DNA of 64,000 nucleotides from Christiangramia bathymodioli (lineage in GTDB: Bacteria; Bacteroidota; Bacteroidia; Flavobacteriales; Flavobacteriaceae): contig SRSL01000003.1 in assembly GCA_009735695.1 (NCBI GenBank), forward strand, positions 186,001 to 250,000, read 5' to 3'. The position numbers and the translations under genes are program-made. Under the pieces are notes generated by a model. The model was not told the origin of the DNA. It did no database searches and saw only the letters and a list, made by a program, of their open reading frames with translations. Position 1 is the first letter of the stretch. The number at the start of each line of letters is the position of its first letter. Shown piece by piece: positions 42,545-51,555 of the stretch.

Positions 42545-42829
42545 TCAACATTCTGAATTGAAGTCTTTATCAGCCAATTTCTCGGGAATTAAACATACCA
42601 CCTTCATTTGAGAGGTATGAGGTTCGAAATATTTAATACATATCTTGTACAAACCACCACCAAGACCTGTAGCATCAAATTCCCCCGTTTCTTTCTTAAA
42701 GCCGCCTTCCGTGGTTAAAGCGATGCTTTCAACTTCATATTTCTTTATGGAATTTAAGATCGATATTTCATCTTTGGTGAAATTAAAACGATCTTTTAAA
42801 CGGTCGATATTCTTTTCCAGACTTTCCAT
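42545..42829 (-). CDS. Hypothetical protein, 94 aa
   Basis: A 94-residue soluble protein with an N-terminal helical stretch (LEKNIDRLKDRFNFTKDEIS) and a glycine-containing beta-rich centre (EFDATGLGGGLYKICIKYF). It ends in cysteine. It lies 21 nt after the four-helix membrane protein and is the last gene of the glycosyltransferase operon. I recognise no family. Confidence 0.6.
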   Translation of the reverse strand: MESLEKNIDRLKDRFNFTKDEISILNSIKKYEVESIALTTEGGFKKETGEFDATGLGGGLYKICIKYFEPHTSQMKVVCLIPEKLADKDFNSEC

Positions 42830-42850
42830 GTTCGTATTTTATTTTACAAA

Positions 42851-43381
42851 CTAATTATCTTCTTGGTCCATCACTAATTGGTGATCCTCCTTTTTTAATC
42901 CTACGATATGTATAATATCGGCAATAGTAGAGTAAAGCATTAAAATAACAGTGATCATCGAACCACCTAATAGAGAGGAAATTGATAAGGTAAACCAATA
43001 GATTAAAGAGAACCAGTGCACCTTTACGTTTTCAGCTTCCGTAATGGGAATATTAAAAAATTGAATCATTATTAAGGCTATTACAAGAAGGACCGTATCT
43101 ATTTTGGCAATGTCCAAAACCTGATTATAGTGGTCTTTTTTTAACCTGGATTTAGAACTTGTGCTTATTCCAAGAAGTGTTAATAGTAGTGTCAAAATTG
43201 TTGCAGAAGCCAGGATGATTGTATTGCATAGCATATTTAAACCAGAATGGGACATATCTAATAATTTTTTTGCCTCGTAGCCAGATACTTTTCCCAATAA
43301 GAAAATCCCTAATCCTGTAATAATAGTTGCTACTGAGCCTCCAAAAATTGCTTTCTTATTATCCCTGAAAAAACTTTTCAT
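42851..43381 (-). CDS. Four-helix membrane protein of unknown function
   Basis: A 176-residue protein with hydrophobic segments at about 12-32, 47-70, 90-112 and 122-150 and a charged, acidic tail. It starts KSFFRDNKKAIFGGSVA, placing a basic N-terminus in the cytoplasm. It lies 5 nt after the YqcI/YcgG gene within the glycosyltransferase operon. I recognise no family; it may anchor or regulate the pathway. Confidence 0.65.
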   Translation of the reverse strand: MKSFFRDNKKAIFGGSVATIITGLGIFLLGKVSGYEAKKLLDMSHSGLNMLCNTIILASATILTLLLTLLGISTSSKSRLKKDHYNQVLDIAKIDTVLLVIALIMIQFFNIPITEAENVKVHWFSLIYWFTLSISSLLGGSMITVILMLYSTIADIIHIVGLKKEDHQLVMDQEDN

Positions 43382-43386
43382 ACTTA

Positions 43387-44040
43387 TTAATTTCTGGAGT
43401 TATGAAAAGGGCATTTCCATTCCTGCTCGTGATTTTTACCGCTATACTGCCTTGCCTCGCTACTGGTTCCGAAATCCTCTAATTCCGGATTGATAAACCC
43501 CTGTAATTTTTCATCTCTATCCCTAATCTTATTTCTTACTTTTTGATATGCGCCCTTATCTCTGAGCTTTTCAAATTGAGAATGTAAATTGAAGGCAATG
43601 GTGGGAAATGGTGTTTGCCTTGCGAGTCTGGAACTCTTCGGATGCATTCCTACGATATAGAATGCCTTACCCCCGATACTAAAACTGAAATTTTCATTTT
43701 CAGGATCACTACTCACGTTTGGATCCCATTTGACCTTATCCACTTTGTTTATATTGAATAATTCCTGCCACAAAAGATCTTCAAATTCATCTTCAGATTT
43801 AATATCAGATTTTGGAAAAACTGCCAGGAAGGTCTTAAATTGATTATCGTCCCTTTCAATTGAATCCAGGTACTCTCTTAAATCTTTATATAATTCTTCG
43901 ATATGGCTTTGATCTCCCAAATAGTTGTATTCCTTTAAAAAAACATTTTCCTGGGAAAAAACCGTCTGGGCCATCACACAGGGATGGTTATTTTTAAGTA
44001 TCCAGTCTTCATACATTTTCTTCATCTCCTTTTTCATCAT
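43387..44040 (-). CDS. YqcI/YcgG family protein
   Basis: A 217-residue protein with the YqcI/YcgG pattern: NHPCVMAQTVFSQEN near residue 18, LYKDLREYL, FKTFLAVFP, DLLWQELFNI, and the GMHPKSSRLARQTPFPTIAFN block. One characterised relative, GntA of guanitoxin synthesis, is a haem-dependent N-hydroxylase of a guanidino substrate, so an oxygenase role is possible. It lies 8 nt after a GT2 gene in a glycan operon, an unusual setting for this family. The substrate is unknown. An in-frame Met two to six codons downstream could also serve as start. Confidence 0.8.
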   Translation of the reverse strand: MMKKEMKKMYEDWILKNNHPCVMAQTVFSQENVFLKEYNYLGDQSHIEELYKDLREYLDSIERDDNQFKTFLAVFPKSDIKSEDEFEDLLWQELFNINKVDKVKWDPNVSSDPENENFSFSIGGKAFYIVGMHPKSSRLARQTPFPTIAFNLHSQFEKLRDKGAYQKVRNKIRDRDEKLQGFINPELEDFGTSSEARQYSGKNHEQEWKCPFHNSRN

Positions 44041-44048
44041 TTCGATAT

Positions 44049-44909
44049 TTACATAAATGGAGCCTCTGGTTTAAAACATTCGGCTTTCATGACTTCACTT
44101 GGCTCCTTGATTTTCTGAATATTTTTTCCGTTAGTATTCCAGCTGATTAGCCCCATCTTCTGAAAATCCTCTAACCAGTTATCCATTACCCAATAGTTCC
44201 ATTTTTTATAGAAAATTTCTGCATTATTGATTATTGAATCCAATTGGTGTACCGGTGGCGAGTAAACCGGATGTTGTTGATGGAAAACTGTAGCTTCAGA
44301 TAACAAAAGTTTGTAACCGGGGGTATGCTTGAGTTTTAGACTTAAATCGGTGTCTTCCGCACCATATCCACAGTATTTTTCATCAAATCCTTCCAGTTTT
44401 TGAAATAGGTGCTTGGGTATGTAAAAAGCCAGACTCCAGAATAGCATATAATCATCGGCTATCATCGACCCATTAATTTTAGGCCGATGTGGATGATGAA
44501 TACTGTTCTCGAATAAAGAGTCTACCTGGAATTTAGGTTCAAGACTCTTTAAAAGATATCTCGGGTTTCCCATTATAAGAGTATTGTTTGCAATCCCTTG
44601 TATAAGGATTTGCTCAAAAAACTGTACGGAAGGGATGCAATCTACATCCAGAAAAACAAGGTGATTGTTCGAAGCTTTGGAAGCACCAAAGTTCCTTGCC
44701 CTGGCTGCCGAGAAATATTCACCGGGATCATCTAATTTGTAAATTTTTACATTCAGTTCGTTTTCAACACTAAGCTTAGGCGTTTCATTAATTCCCACGA
44801 TGATCAACTCATCGGGTAATACACTGGATTGCTTAATGCCTTCAATCAAATTATCTAAATGTGACTGTCGGCCACTTACTATGCTTATTACTGAAAATTT
44901 ATTAGACAT
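44049..44909 (-). CDS. Family 2 glycosyltransferase
   Basis: A 286-residue GT-A enzyme with no membrane segment. It shows SVISIVSGRQSHLDNLIEGI at the N-terminus, the AARARNFGA segment, the metal-binding DVDCIPS motif, and GFDEKYCGYGAEDTDLSLKL, whose ED pair is the usual catalytic-base region. Such C-terminal motifs occur in galactosyl- and N-acetylgalactosaminyltransferases. It overlaps the preceding glycosyltransferase gene by 8 nt. Donor and acceptor are not readable. Confidence 0.88.
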   Translation of the reverse strand: MSNKFSVISIVSGRQSHLDNLIEGIKQSSVLPDELIIVGINETPKLSVENELNVKIYKLDDPGEYFSAARARNFGASKASNNHLVFLDVDCIPSVQFFEQILIQGIANNTLIMGNPRYLLKSLEPKFQVDSLFENSIHHPHRPKINGSMIADDYMLFWSLAFYIPKHLFQKLEGFDEKYCGYGAEDTDLSLKLKHTPGYKLLLSEATVFHQQHPVYSPPVHQLDSIINNAEIFYKKWNYWVMDNWLEDFQKMGLISWNTNGKNIQKIKEPSEVMKAECFKPEAPFM

Positions 44910-45963
44910 ACTGATAAGATTTTTTTGCTTTAACCGCTCTAAATTTTTGAGGAATTGTGGGGAGAGCTTTTAAGTTCTGCATCAGCAGAATTTTAAAAGT
45001 TTCCAGATCCATGCTACTATCTTCAATTTTACTTTTGGGAAAATTGAGAATCTCAGAGTCGGGCATCTGATTTATCCCCTCAATATCCAGTGCCAGTCCG
45101 TTCTGAACTAAATGGAAAGCCATGGAATTTTGTTCATTAAATGGTCGTTTCTCGGGAATCGCCAGGAATGGTTTCTTCAGACGAACTATTTCCGAGACCG
45201 TGTTCATTCCGCAGTTGGCCACGATGAGATCGGAGTGGGATAAACAAGCATTGATATCCTCAATAAAACCTTTATACTGCACATTGGGAAATTCGGGTTG
45301 TCTTTCAAATTCACCTAAAACCGTAATGGTTGCATTCCTGAACCGGCGCACAATAGCTGGCAACGATTTCCTTAAATTTTCGTTCCCACCTTTGCCACTA
45401 ATCACCGTAAGGTTTTCAATTTTTTCTGCTTTCCTAAAACCAGGTGAAGACGTATTCCTACTTTGAAAACCCAGGTAGATCGTTTTATTCCTTACCCATT
45501 CAGGAGTACCAGCATCTTCAAAATTTTCAGGATAATAAGCGATAATGAAGACAGCCCCCTGAAAAGCGGCGAGGTGTCCTTTATCTCCACGATTTCCAGG
45601 AAGTTTTATATAAGCATACGGAATAGAAGAACTCCTGGCCAGGGCGGCAATTTCAGCACTAACATCAACTATAAGAAGCTTGATGTTCCTATCTATAATA
45701 CCTTGCAAAAGTTGTAAACTTCGCTTTTGGATGGACTTCTGACCTACCGGACTATAATGTAAATAATGAGGAGGTTCTACCTGATTTTGTTGATAGGTAG
45801 AGCCATCTGGATTTTCGTCTTCCAGTTTAATGTAATGAACCCCTTCAGAGAACTGATAGTCATAACTTGTAAAAACGGTAAGGTCATCCCGAAAATAATT
45901 CGCTAATAATTCTCCATAGCGACAATGGCCGCTGCCGTGTTGATGTGCATAATACCCGATCAT
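44902..45963 (-). CDS. MurG/GT28-like glycosyltransferase
   Basis: A 353-residue GT-B enzyme. The N-terminal GYYAHQHGSGHCRYGELLA resembles the acceptor domain of MurG/UGT-like transferases with its glycine-histidine loop. The C-terminal donor domain has VISGKGGNENL, VQYKGFIEDINACLSHSDLIVANCGMNTVSEIVRL and PEKRPFNEQNSMA, the nucleotide-sugar pocket of GT28. It overlaps the neighbouring genes on both sides (4 nt and 8 nt). Product unknown. Confidence 0.85.
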   Translation of the reverse strand: MIGYYAHQHGSGHCRYGELLANYFRDDLTVFTSYDYQFSEGVHYIKLEDENPDGSTYQQNQVEPPHYLHYSPVGQKSIQKRSLQLLQGIIDRNIKLLIVDVSAEIAALARSSSIPYAYIKLPGNRGDKGHLAAFQGAVFIIAYYPENFEDAGTPEWVRNKTIYLGFQSRNTSSPGFRKAEKIENLTVISGKGGNENLRKSLPAIVRRFRNATITVLGEFERQPEFPNVQYKGFIEDINACLSHSDLIVANCGMNTVSEIVRLKKPFLAIPEKRPFNEQNSMAFHLVQNGLALDIEGINQMPDSEILNFPKSKIEDSSMDLETFKILLMQNLKALPTIPQKFRAVKAKKSYQYV

Positions 45964-47024
45964 ACTGCAATCTTTTTTGAGAACCTGTTTGCTGTGGCTA
46001 GCTTTTTATATAATGCTTCGTACCTATTAACCATTTTGCTTACATCGCAGAAACTCTCCGCTCTTTTCCTACAATCTCTACGGGAAAGACTACCTATATT
46101 AGAAATGCTTTCGATGAAGATATCCTCATCAAAAGCTGGAATTAAGAATCCAGTTTTGAAGGTTAGAATTTCTGAAGCCGCCCCAATATCCCAGGAAATT
46201 ACAGGCGTACCGCAGGCTAATGATTCAGCTATAACAAGCCCATACGGTTCTTTCCAAGTGCTTGTGAACAGGGTAGCCTCAGATTCCCTAATAATTTTAT
46301 TGATCTCCGAATGATTTAAATGCCCCAGATAGGTAACCTGCGGATGACCCAGGAATTCTTCTACATGGGTTTTGAAGTATTCAGGATCGCTTTCAGGACC
46401 TGCAAGCACAATATTTTTACCTGCCTTTAACGCCATTCTTATTGCGGAATCTGGCGCTTTCTCTTTGCATATTCTTCCTAACCAGCAAACCTGGTTCTTT
46501 ATCGGAGTAATAGAGAACCGCCACTTAGAAACGTCAATTCCGTTATAAACGACTTCATAGTTAGTAAGATGTTCAGCATATAGTTTCCCTAGACTTTTGC
46601 TAACCGTGGTAAAAGTCTGGTTAGGGGTAAAAGTGCAATTTTCGAGACCCTTGTGTATACTTTCAAAAACTGGTGTGTGAAAGCTGGTGATGATCTTTAA
46701 TGGAGTATTTGCGGCCCACATAATGGGTAAATCATTCATGCTGTGATTGTGAACCAAATCGTAATTTCCATTTTCAATTTGTCTTATAGCTTTTGAATAC
46801 ATATGAGAATTTTCAGATTCCTCAGTGATTTCAGGGTTTTCACATCGTATTGATTCAAATGGAACTACATGAAGACTGGAGTCAGACCCCTCTAATGCAT
46901 ATAAATGAACGGTGTGACCTCTACTGGATAAATTTTTAACCAGAAGGTGCGTAATCATTTCCAATCCCCCTGCATAGGGTTCACAGATCGGAAATTTGTT
47001 ATGTGCTAAAATGGCAATTTTCAT
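45960..47024 (-). CDS. Family 4 glycosyltransferase
   Basis: A 354-residue retaining GT-B enzyme. N-terminal: KIAILAHNKFPICEPYAGGLEMITHLLVKNLSSRGHTVHLYA. C-terminal: GRICKEKAPDSAIRMA and the EX7E donor motif region KEPYGLVIAESLACGTPVISWDIGAASEI. It overlaps the genes before and after it by 4 nt each, so the four transferases are translationally coupled. It probably adds one sugar of a surface glycan. Confidence 0.92.
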   Translation of the reverse strand: MKIAILAHNKFPICEPYAGGLEMITHLLVKNLSSRGHTVHLYALEGSDSSLHVVPFESIRCENPEITEESENSHMYSKAIRQIENGNYDLVHNHSMNDLPIMWAANTPLKIITSFHTPVFESIHKGLENCTFTPNQTFTTVSKSLGKLYAEHLTNYEVVYNGIDVSKWRFSITPIKNQVCWLGRICKEKAPDSAIRMALKAGKNIVLAGPESDPEYFKTHVEEFLGHPQVTYLGHLNHSEINKIIRESEATLFTSTWKEPYGLVIAESLACGTPVISWDIGAASEILTFKTGFLIPAFDEDIFIESISNIGSLSRRDCRKRAESFCDVSKMVNRYEALYKKLATANRFSKKIAV

Positions 47025-48490
47025 GAGGTTAGAGTTTTTAATTTTGGCTGGATGCTTTTTGTAACTGGCTGAAATTCAAAAAACATATACAGACTTGAAA
47101 TAAGGAAAAGTGCAAATAATCCTAAGCTGACCATTGCCTTATAATATTCTTCCTGATAAAAAAACAAAGACATTAGTAGACCAAGAATTAACGGGATAAG
47201 TACTGGAATACTGAAATACTGCGTTCTCGATTTGGTTTTACTGGTTCTAATAAAACTTTGTGGAACCTTGAAAAATGCCGACCAGCAAGCAAAAGCCATT
47301 TCACAACTTAGGCCCAGATGAATAAAATAAGCTTTAATATCAGAGCTCACTGTTTTTCTATTGGAGCCTTTGAGTAAGAGAAAAAACTTTCCAGTCACAT
47401 AAATTCCAAATTGAAGAAGGATTAATGAGCCAGTATTTCCGTAATCGGTTGGTGAATCAAATAAAGTAAGTCCTATTAGTAAAAACGAGCCAAGAATGGG
47501 TATGGCTAACAGGTTAATCCAGGATAGAAGTTGAAGACAGGCTGAAATTCGGCATTTCCAGTTCATACGCATATCGAAAAGGGCCGAAACACACTGAGCA
47601 TTTCCGTATGACCACCGATTTCTTTGCTTCCGAAGGTCACTTATACTATATGGCATTATTCCTTTACCTATTCTGTGACTTGAATACTTTAAACGATAAT
47701 CTTTTCTCAAAAACTCCAATCCAAGCCTGGCATCTTCAGTTAAAGTCTCCTCTGGCCAGCCTCCTACCTCCAGCAGGGCATCTCTTTTAATAAAGCTTAA
47801 TGTACCGGTTGGAAGAGTAGAAAGAGTTTTATTCCCACTGTTCGCGTAGAGTCTGAAGAAATGCTCCAGTTCTCGTAATAATCCCGATTGAGACCTGTTA
47901 TTTTCGTAATGCTGAGGAAATTGAAGAACAGCCAGATTATCCCCCTGAAATCCATTTACTGCGAGGTTAAGGCTATTTGGGAGCAATTGGTAGTCTGCAT
48001 CAAGAGTTAAAATGTATTTAGCATTTTCATCAGTTAAATGTAAACATTCATTGAGTGCACCGGCCTTATAACCCGATAAGTGATCAAAATGTAAAAACTT
48101 AATTACTTCAGAATGATGATCACAAAAATCCCGGACTGGTTCCCAAAGACTTTTCTTACTAGTGTTATTATCTAAAACTATTATTTCATAATTAGGATAA
48201 TCAACTTTTAATGCAGTCCTTAATGTATTTATCACCATTTCTGGAGGCTCATTACAAATGGCCAGGTGAATAGAGACGAATGGGAAGTCCTCAGTATTTT
48301 TATTACTATTCACCTGACTTGCTACAGGATTTCCGAAAAAATATTGAGCGATAGCAAGCACAAGCATCAAAAAACTGACTATTAGAAAAAAAGATTCCAA
48401 TAAGTCAAAGATTAGAAGAAAATACAGGCTGAAACCCAGGATTATAATTATACCTGTATAAAAGAAAATTTTAGGTCGTTCAGACATCAT
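47021..48490 (-). CDS. Membrane-bound processive family 2 glycosyltransferase
   Basis: A 489-residue cellulose/hyaluronan-synthase-like enzyme. Two N-terminal membrane segments (about 8-50), a cytoplasmic GT-A domain and four C-terminal membrane segments (about 315-475). Motifs of processive GT2 enzymes are visible: LDNNTS, TLDADYQ (DxD), TLTEDARLG (TED) and KQRNRWSYG (Q/RxxRW). It is the first gene of the minus-strand glycan operon and faces an AraC-type regulator 168 nt away. The polymer is unknown. Confidence 0.9.
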   Translation of the reverse strand: MMSERPKIFFYTGIIIILGFSLYFLLIFDLLESFFLIVSFLMLVLAIAQYFFGNPVASQVNSNKNTEDFPFVSIHLAICNEPPEMVINTLRTALKVDYPNYEIIVLDNNTSKKSLWEPVRDFCDHHSEVIKFLHFDHLSGYKAGALNECLHLTDENAKYILTLDADYQLLPNSLNLAVNGFQGDNLAVLQFPQHYENNRSQSGLLRELEHFFRLYANSGNKTLSTLPTGTLSFIKRDALLEVGGWPEETLTEDARLGLEFLRKDYRLKYSSHRIGKGIMPYSISDLRKQRNRWSYGNAQCVSALFDMRMNWKCRISACLQLLSWINLLAIPILGSFLLIGLTLFDSPTDYGNTGSLILLQFGIYVTGKFFLLLKGSNRKTVSSDIKAYFIHLGLSCEMAFACWSAFFKVPQSFIRTSKTKSRTQYFSIPVLIPLILGLLMSLFFYQEEYYKAMVSLGLFALFLISSLYMFFEFQPVTKSIQPKLKTLTS

Positions 48491-48658
48491 CTCAATTCAA
48501 ATTTTGATGAATTTCGATATTTGAAATCCCCTACCTGTGCGGTTTTCAGAATGACCTTAACGATATTAGTCTTATTAGGAAAGGTTTAACTGTAAGGCCT
48601 ATATAAATGATTGGATATGTTAATAAATTAGTATTCGCAAAAAATCAACCAAAGGAAA

Positions 48659-49675
48659 ATGAATACCATAGCAATTAAAAAAATTGCCGCAAAAGATATT
48701 ATCCCGATAATATCGGATGAATTTCAAACTGATTATGAGGAAGCGTATGGAGAATATTTTTTAAAAATTCCCTCCAAATTTGGAAGGGGGCGTGTTTCAG
48801 GGATTAATTTTCCCAATGGAGTAGGCCTTTTCAAATTTGAAGTTCAGTTTAAAGAAAGCCAGTGTTTTAATTTTTGTTCAAAAAAGATTCACCCTTTTAA
48901 ATTCATGTATGTGATAGAGGGGGAGATAAACCATCAATTTAATGATGAAGAAATAACCCATGAAATTAAAAGTGGACAGTCTGTAATTCTTGGTGCAAAT
49001 TATAAAAGTGGTAATAAAATACTTTTTCCTAAACGGCAAAAATTACAAATAATAGTATTGGATATCGATAGGAAAAAGTTCGTGGATCAACTTACTTTTC
49101 CGCTTTCTGAAATGAACGAGGTTTACAAAAACATTTTTGCCGATACTGAGGCCCGGCGCACCCTGTATCATCATACCCAATATAGCCTTAAAATGGAGTA
49201 TCTGGTAAATGAACTCAACAACTTTCATGCGGAAGGTTTGGAAAAAGTAAGTTATCACGGGGCGAAAGCCTTGGAGCTACTTACTTATATGTTAATGGGG
49301 TATAAAGACGATACAAAGAGTGAAGATTTACAAACCTTGCTTAAGCAAAAGGACTTGGTAAGAATTAAAAATGTTGTCAATTATATTGATAGAAACATTT
49401 CTGAACTAGGCAATATTAGTACCCTTGCCGAAAATGAAGGGATTAGTGAAGCCAAATTGAGGGAAGGCTTTCAGATTCTGTTTAATAGCTCTATTCATGA
49501 TTATATTCAAACAAGACGGTTAGAAACAGCCATGCAATTACTGTTAAAAACAGATAAAAGTATAAGTGAAATCGTTTATGCCATTGGCTTAAATAGCAGA
49601 AGTCATTTCTCGAAGATTTTTAAAGAAAGATATGGGGTTTCCCCGAAAACAATTAGAAGCAAAATCGATGAATAA
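48659..49675 (+). CDS. AraC-family transcriptional regulator
   Basis: A 338-residue regulator. The N-terminal ~160 residues form a cupin-like domain (IHPFKFMYVIEGEINHQF, IKSGQSVILGANY). The C-terminal ~100 residues carry two HTH motifs: NISTLAENEGISEAKLREGFQ and KSISEIVYAIGLNSRSHFSKIFKERYGVSP. It is transcribed away from the glycosyltransferase operon and is its likely regulator. The effector is unknown. Confidence 0.92.
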   Translation: MNTIAIKKIAAKDIIPIISDEFQTDYEEAYGEYFLKIPSKFGRGRVSGINFPNGVGLFKFEVQFKESQCFNFCSKKIHPFKFMYVIEGEINHQFNDEEITHEIKSGQSVILGANYKSGNKILFPKRQKLQIIVLDIDRKKFVDQLTFPLSEMNEVYKNIFADTEARRTLYHHTQYSLKMEYLVNELNNFHAEGLEKVSYHGAKALELLTYMLMGYKDDTKSEDLQTLLKQKDLVRIKNVVNYIDRNISELGNISTLAENEGISEAKLREGFQILFNSSIHDYIQTRRLETAMQLLLKTDKSISEIVYAIGLNSRSHFSKIFKERYGVSPKTIRSKIDE

Positions 49676-49710
49676 TCGAGTTTTCTATCTTATAATATAA
49701 AGTCGAAATC

Positions 49711-49860
49711 TTGGAAAATTTAATTCTAGTTTATTACGCAATTGGATGCATGATCGTCCTTGTTACAATTTTTTATTGGAGTAAGTTGCTGAAAATTAGT
49801 AATAAGCTAAAAACCAAAAATAAAAAACGTAAAAAGTCTAAAAGGATTAAAGATAAATAA
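49711..49860 (+). CDS. Small membrane protein with lysine-rich tail, 49 aa
   Basis: A short frame starting at TTG 49711 (or the internal ATG 39 nt later) encodes one hydrophobic helix (LILVYYAIGCMIVLVTIFYW) followed by a tail made almost entirely of K, R, N and S. It lies 35 nt after the AraC gene and may be co-transcribed. The non-ATG start and lack of a known family keep confidence low. Confidence 0.35.
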   Translation: MENLILVYYAIGCMIVLVTIFYWSKLLKISNKLKTKNKKRKKSKRIKDK

Positions 49861-49997
49861 TCATCTAAATCAAAAGAAATATCAAAGTCAAGATTAGGGT
49901 TCTCCGTCTACAAAATGAAAACCTACTATTCACCTTGAATATCATTCATGCTCAGTATTTGTGAAATACAAAATGAAATATTTGGGAAGAATTTTCA

Positions 49998-50150
49998 GTA
50001 GTAGACCAATTAAACTTCAGGGAAAACGGCAAAGTGAAATTCGGAGGTCAGGATCTGGGACGTACCTGGAACATCAAACAAGAAAGGTTATCGAATAGAT
50101 ATAGTACTAGATTGGAGGAATTAATTACTATAAAAAATTCTTGCTCTTAA
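49998..50150 (+). pseudogene. umuC 3'-end remnant
   Basis: Translation [20 protein letters not shown]...[21 protein letters not shown] matches the last ~47 residues of the UmuC encoded at 41234 with a few changes. Upstream of 49998 there is no umuC sequence. It contains the second copy of the 34-bp repeat (50078-50111) and stops directly against the stop of the integrase gene. It is a leftover of a second, diverged umuC. Confidence 0.8.
50078..50111 (+). repeat. 34-bp direct repeat, right copy
   Basis: Identical to 42430-42463 inside umuC, whereas the neighbouring homologous sequence is only about three-quarters identical. Together they bracket 7.6 kb of regulator and glycosyltransferase genes. 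Confidence 0.85.
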
Positions 50151-51413
50151 TTAGTTTTGCTGATTGGCTATATTTTTACTTACTAAAGTTTGACCGTTCG
50201 GGTATAATTTATCCCTTAAAATACCCATATCGTTGGATAGTTTTTGTTCCAGTACACGTGCATAAATTTGGGTGGTGGACAATTTTGTATGACCCAATAA
50301 TTTTGAAACGGTTTCTATGGGTACTCCATTAGAGAGTGTGATTGTCGTTGCAAATGTATGCCGAGCTACATGAAAAGATAATTTCTTTTTGATTTTAAGA
50401 TCTGAAGCGATCTCTTTTAATGAATCGTTTGTTTTTTGATTTGAGTAAATTGGAAGGAGGTTGTTATTATCTACAACATTTTTATCATACTTTTCTAATA
50501 TTTGAAGCGCTTTATCTAATAATGGAATTTTTACAGTTTCCCCCGTTTTCTCTCGTTTAGAATAGATCCAGAAATTCCCATCAATTCCTCTCACAACATT
50601 GTCTTTAGTAAGCTGTTTTACATCTATATAAGATAATCCCGTGTAGCAAGCAAAAACAAACATATCCCTCGCTATCTCATGTTTAGGTATATTAAACACC
50701 GCTTCCTCCAGGCATTTCATTTCTGAAATACTTAAAAAGGAACGTTCATGTTTTTGAAAATTAAGGCTGAATCGAATGAAAGGATCCTTTTCGATCCACT
50801 CTAACCTAAGAGCAAGCTTACTCATTTTCTTCAACCTTTCAAGGTGCTTCATAACCCCATTATTTTTTAAGGGTTGTGCATCATTTATTGATTTTTCATT
50901 TCTTAGAAATTGTTCGAAATCGATTATAAATCGGTAGGAGAGTTGCTTTAGGTATATATCACTGGTTTTTATTTTTCTTTTCAAAAATCTTTTTAGATAT
51001 CGCTCAGTGGTATAATAGTTTTTAAGGGTACCAGGCTTTAAAATCGATTTCATGTTTCTATTGTGGTACGAAACTAAATCCATAAGAGTTTTATGCTGAT
51101 CATCTTCTCCAAGATATCTCGCTTTAATTGCTTGTGCAGTAATGAATTTTGATTCATCAATTAATTGTTTGTGACAATCGAGAAGATTTGCATAGACTCT
51201 ATCTAAGTAAATATTCAATACCTTTCCTTCTTCGCTTCTTGATTTTGAACGCTTGGTTTTGGTATCCCAGGAGGTAACCGAAATAGAACGTTTTAGACTT
51301 ATTTCGGCTCTTTTTCCATCTACTGTAATTCGTGCATAAATTGGAACTAAATTGTTGTGTTCTTTGGTCAAATTGATCCAAAAATGGATCGTAAATGTCT
51401 TGGAAGTCTGCAT
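50151..51413 (-). CDS. Tyrosine recombinase / integrase (IntDOT-like)
   Basis: A 420-residue site-specific recombinase. It has an arm-binding domain (about 1-95), a SAM-like core-binding domain (about 105-215) and a catalytic domain (220-400). Catalytic residues are K289 region (KREKT), H348 and R351 in FHVARHTFAT, H375 in LLGHTKLS and Y384 in TQIYARV. The first catalytic arginine is replaced: CYTGLSYIDVKQL has Ser261 there, as known for IntDOT of Bacteroides conjugative transposons. It lies beside tRNA-Pro, its presumed target, with a terminator and a phased repeat between. Confidence 0.95.
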   Translation of the reverse strand: MQTSKTFTIHFWINLTKEHNNLVPIYARITVDGKRAEISLKRSISVTSWDTKTKRSKSRSEEGKVLNIYLDRVYANLLDCHKQLIDESKFITAQAIKARYLGEDDQHKTLMDLVSYHNRNMKSILKPGTLKNYYTTERYLKRFLKRKIKTSDIYLKQLSYRFIIDFEQFLRNEKSINDAQPLKNNGVMKHLERLKKMSKLALRLEWIEKDPFIRFSLNFQKHERSFLSISEMKCLEEAVFNIPKHEIARDMFVFACYTGLSYIDVKQLTKDNVVRGIDGNFWIYSKREKTGETVKIPLLDKALQILEKYDKNVVDNNNLLPIYSNQKTNDSLKEIASDLKIKKKLSFHVARHTFATTITLSNGVPIETVSKLLGHTKLSTTQIYARVLEQKLSNDMGILRDKLYPNGQTLVSKNIANQQN

Positions 51414-51518
51414 GGCCTCTCGCTTTAGGTGAATAATCGATTTGTTTTACGAAAGTCAAATCGACGCGAAAGTCAATCCTATGGAAGTCCTAATTTAAGG
51501 ATAAAATTGCTACCAATT

Positions 51519-51542
51519 TAGGTAACCGAATAGGTAACCTTT
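51519..51542 (+). repeat. TAGGTAACC double repeat, copy R3 (right end)
   Basis: Two TAGGTAACC units 11 bp apart, identical to R1 except near the last bases. It lies 97 bp inside the right direct repeat and about 105 bp upstream of the integrase start, a plausible arm site that could also let the integrase regulate itself. Confidence 0.65.
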
Positions 51543-51555
51543 GAATTGATATTAA

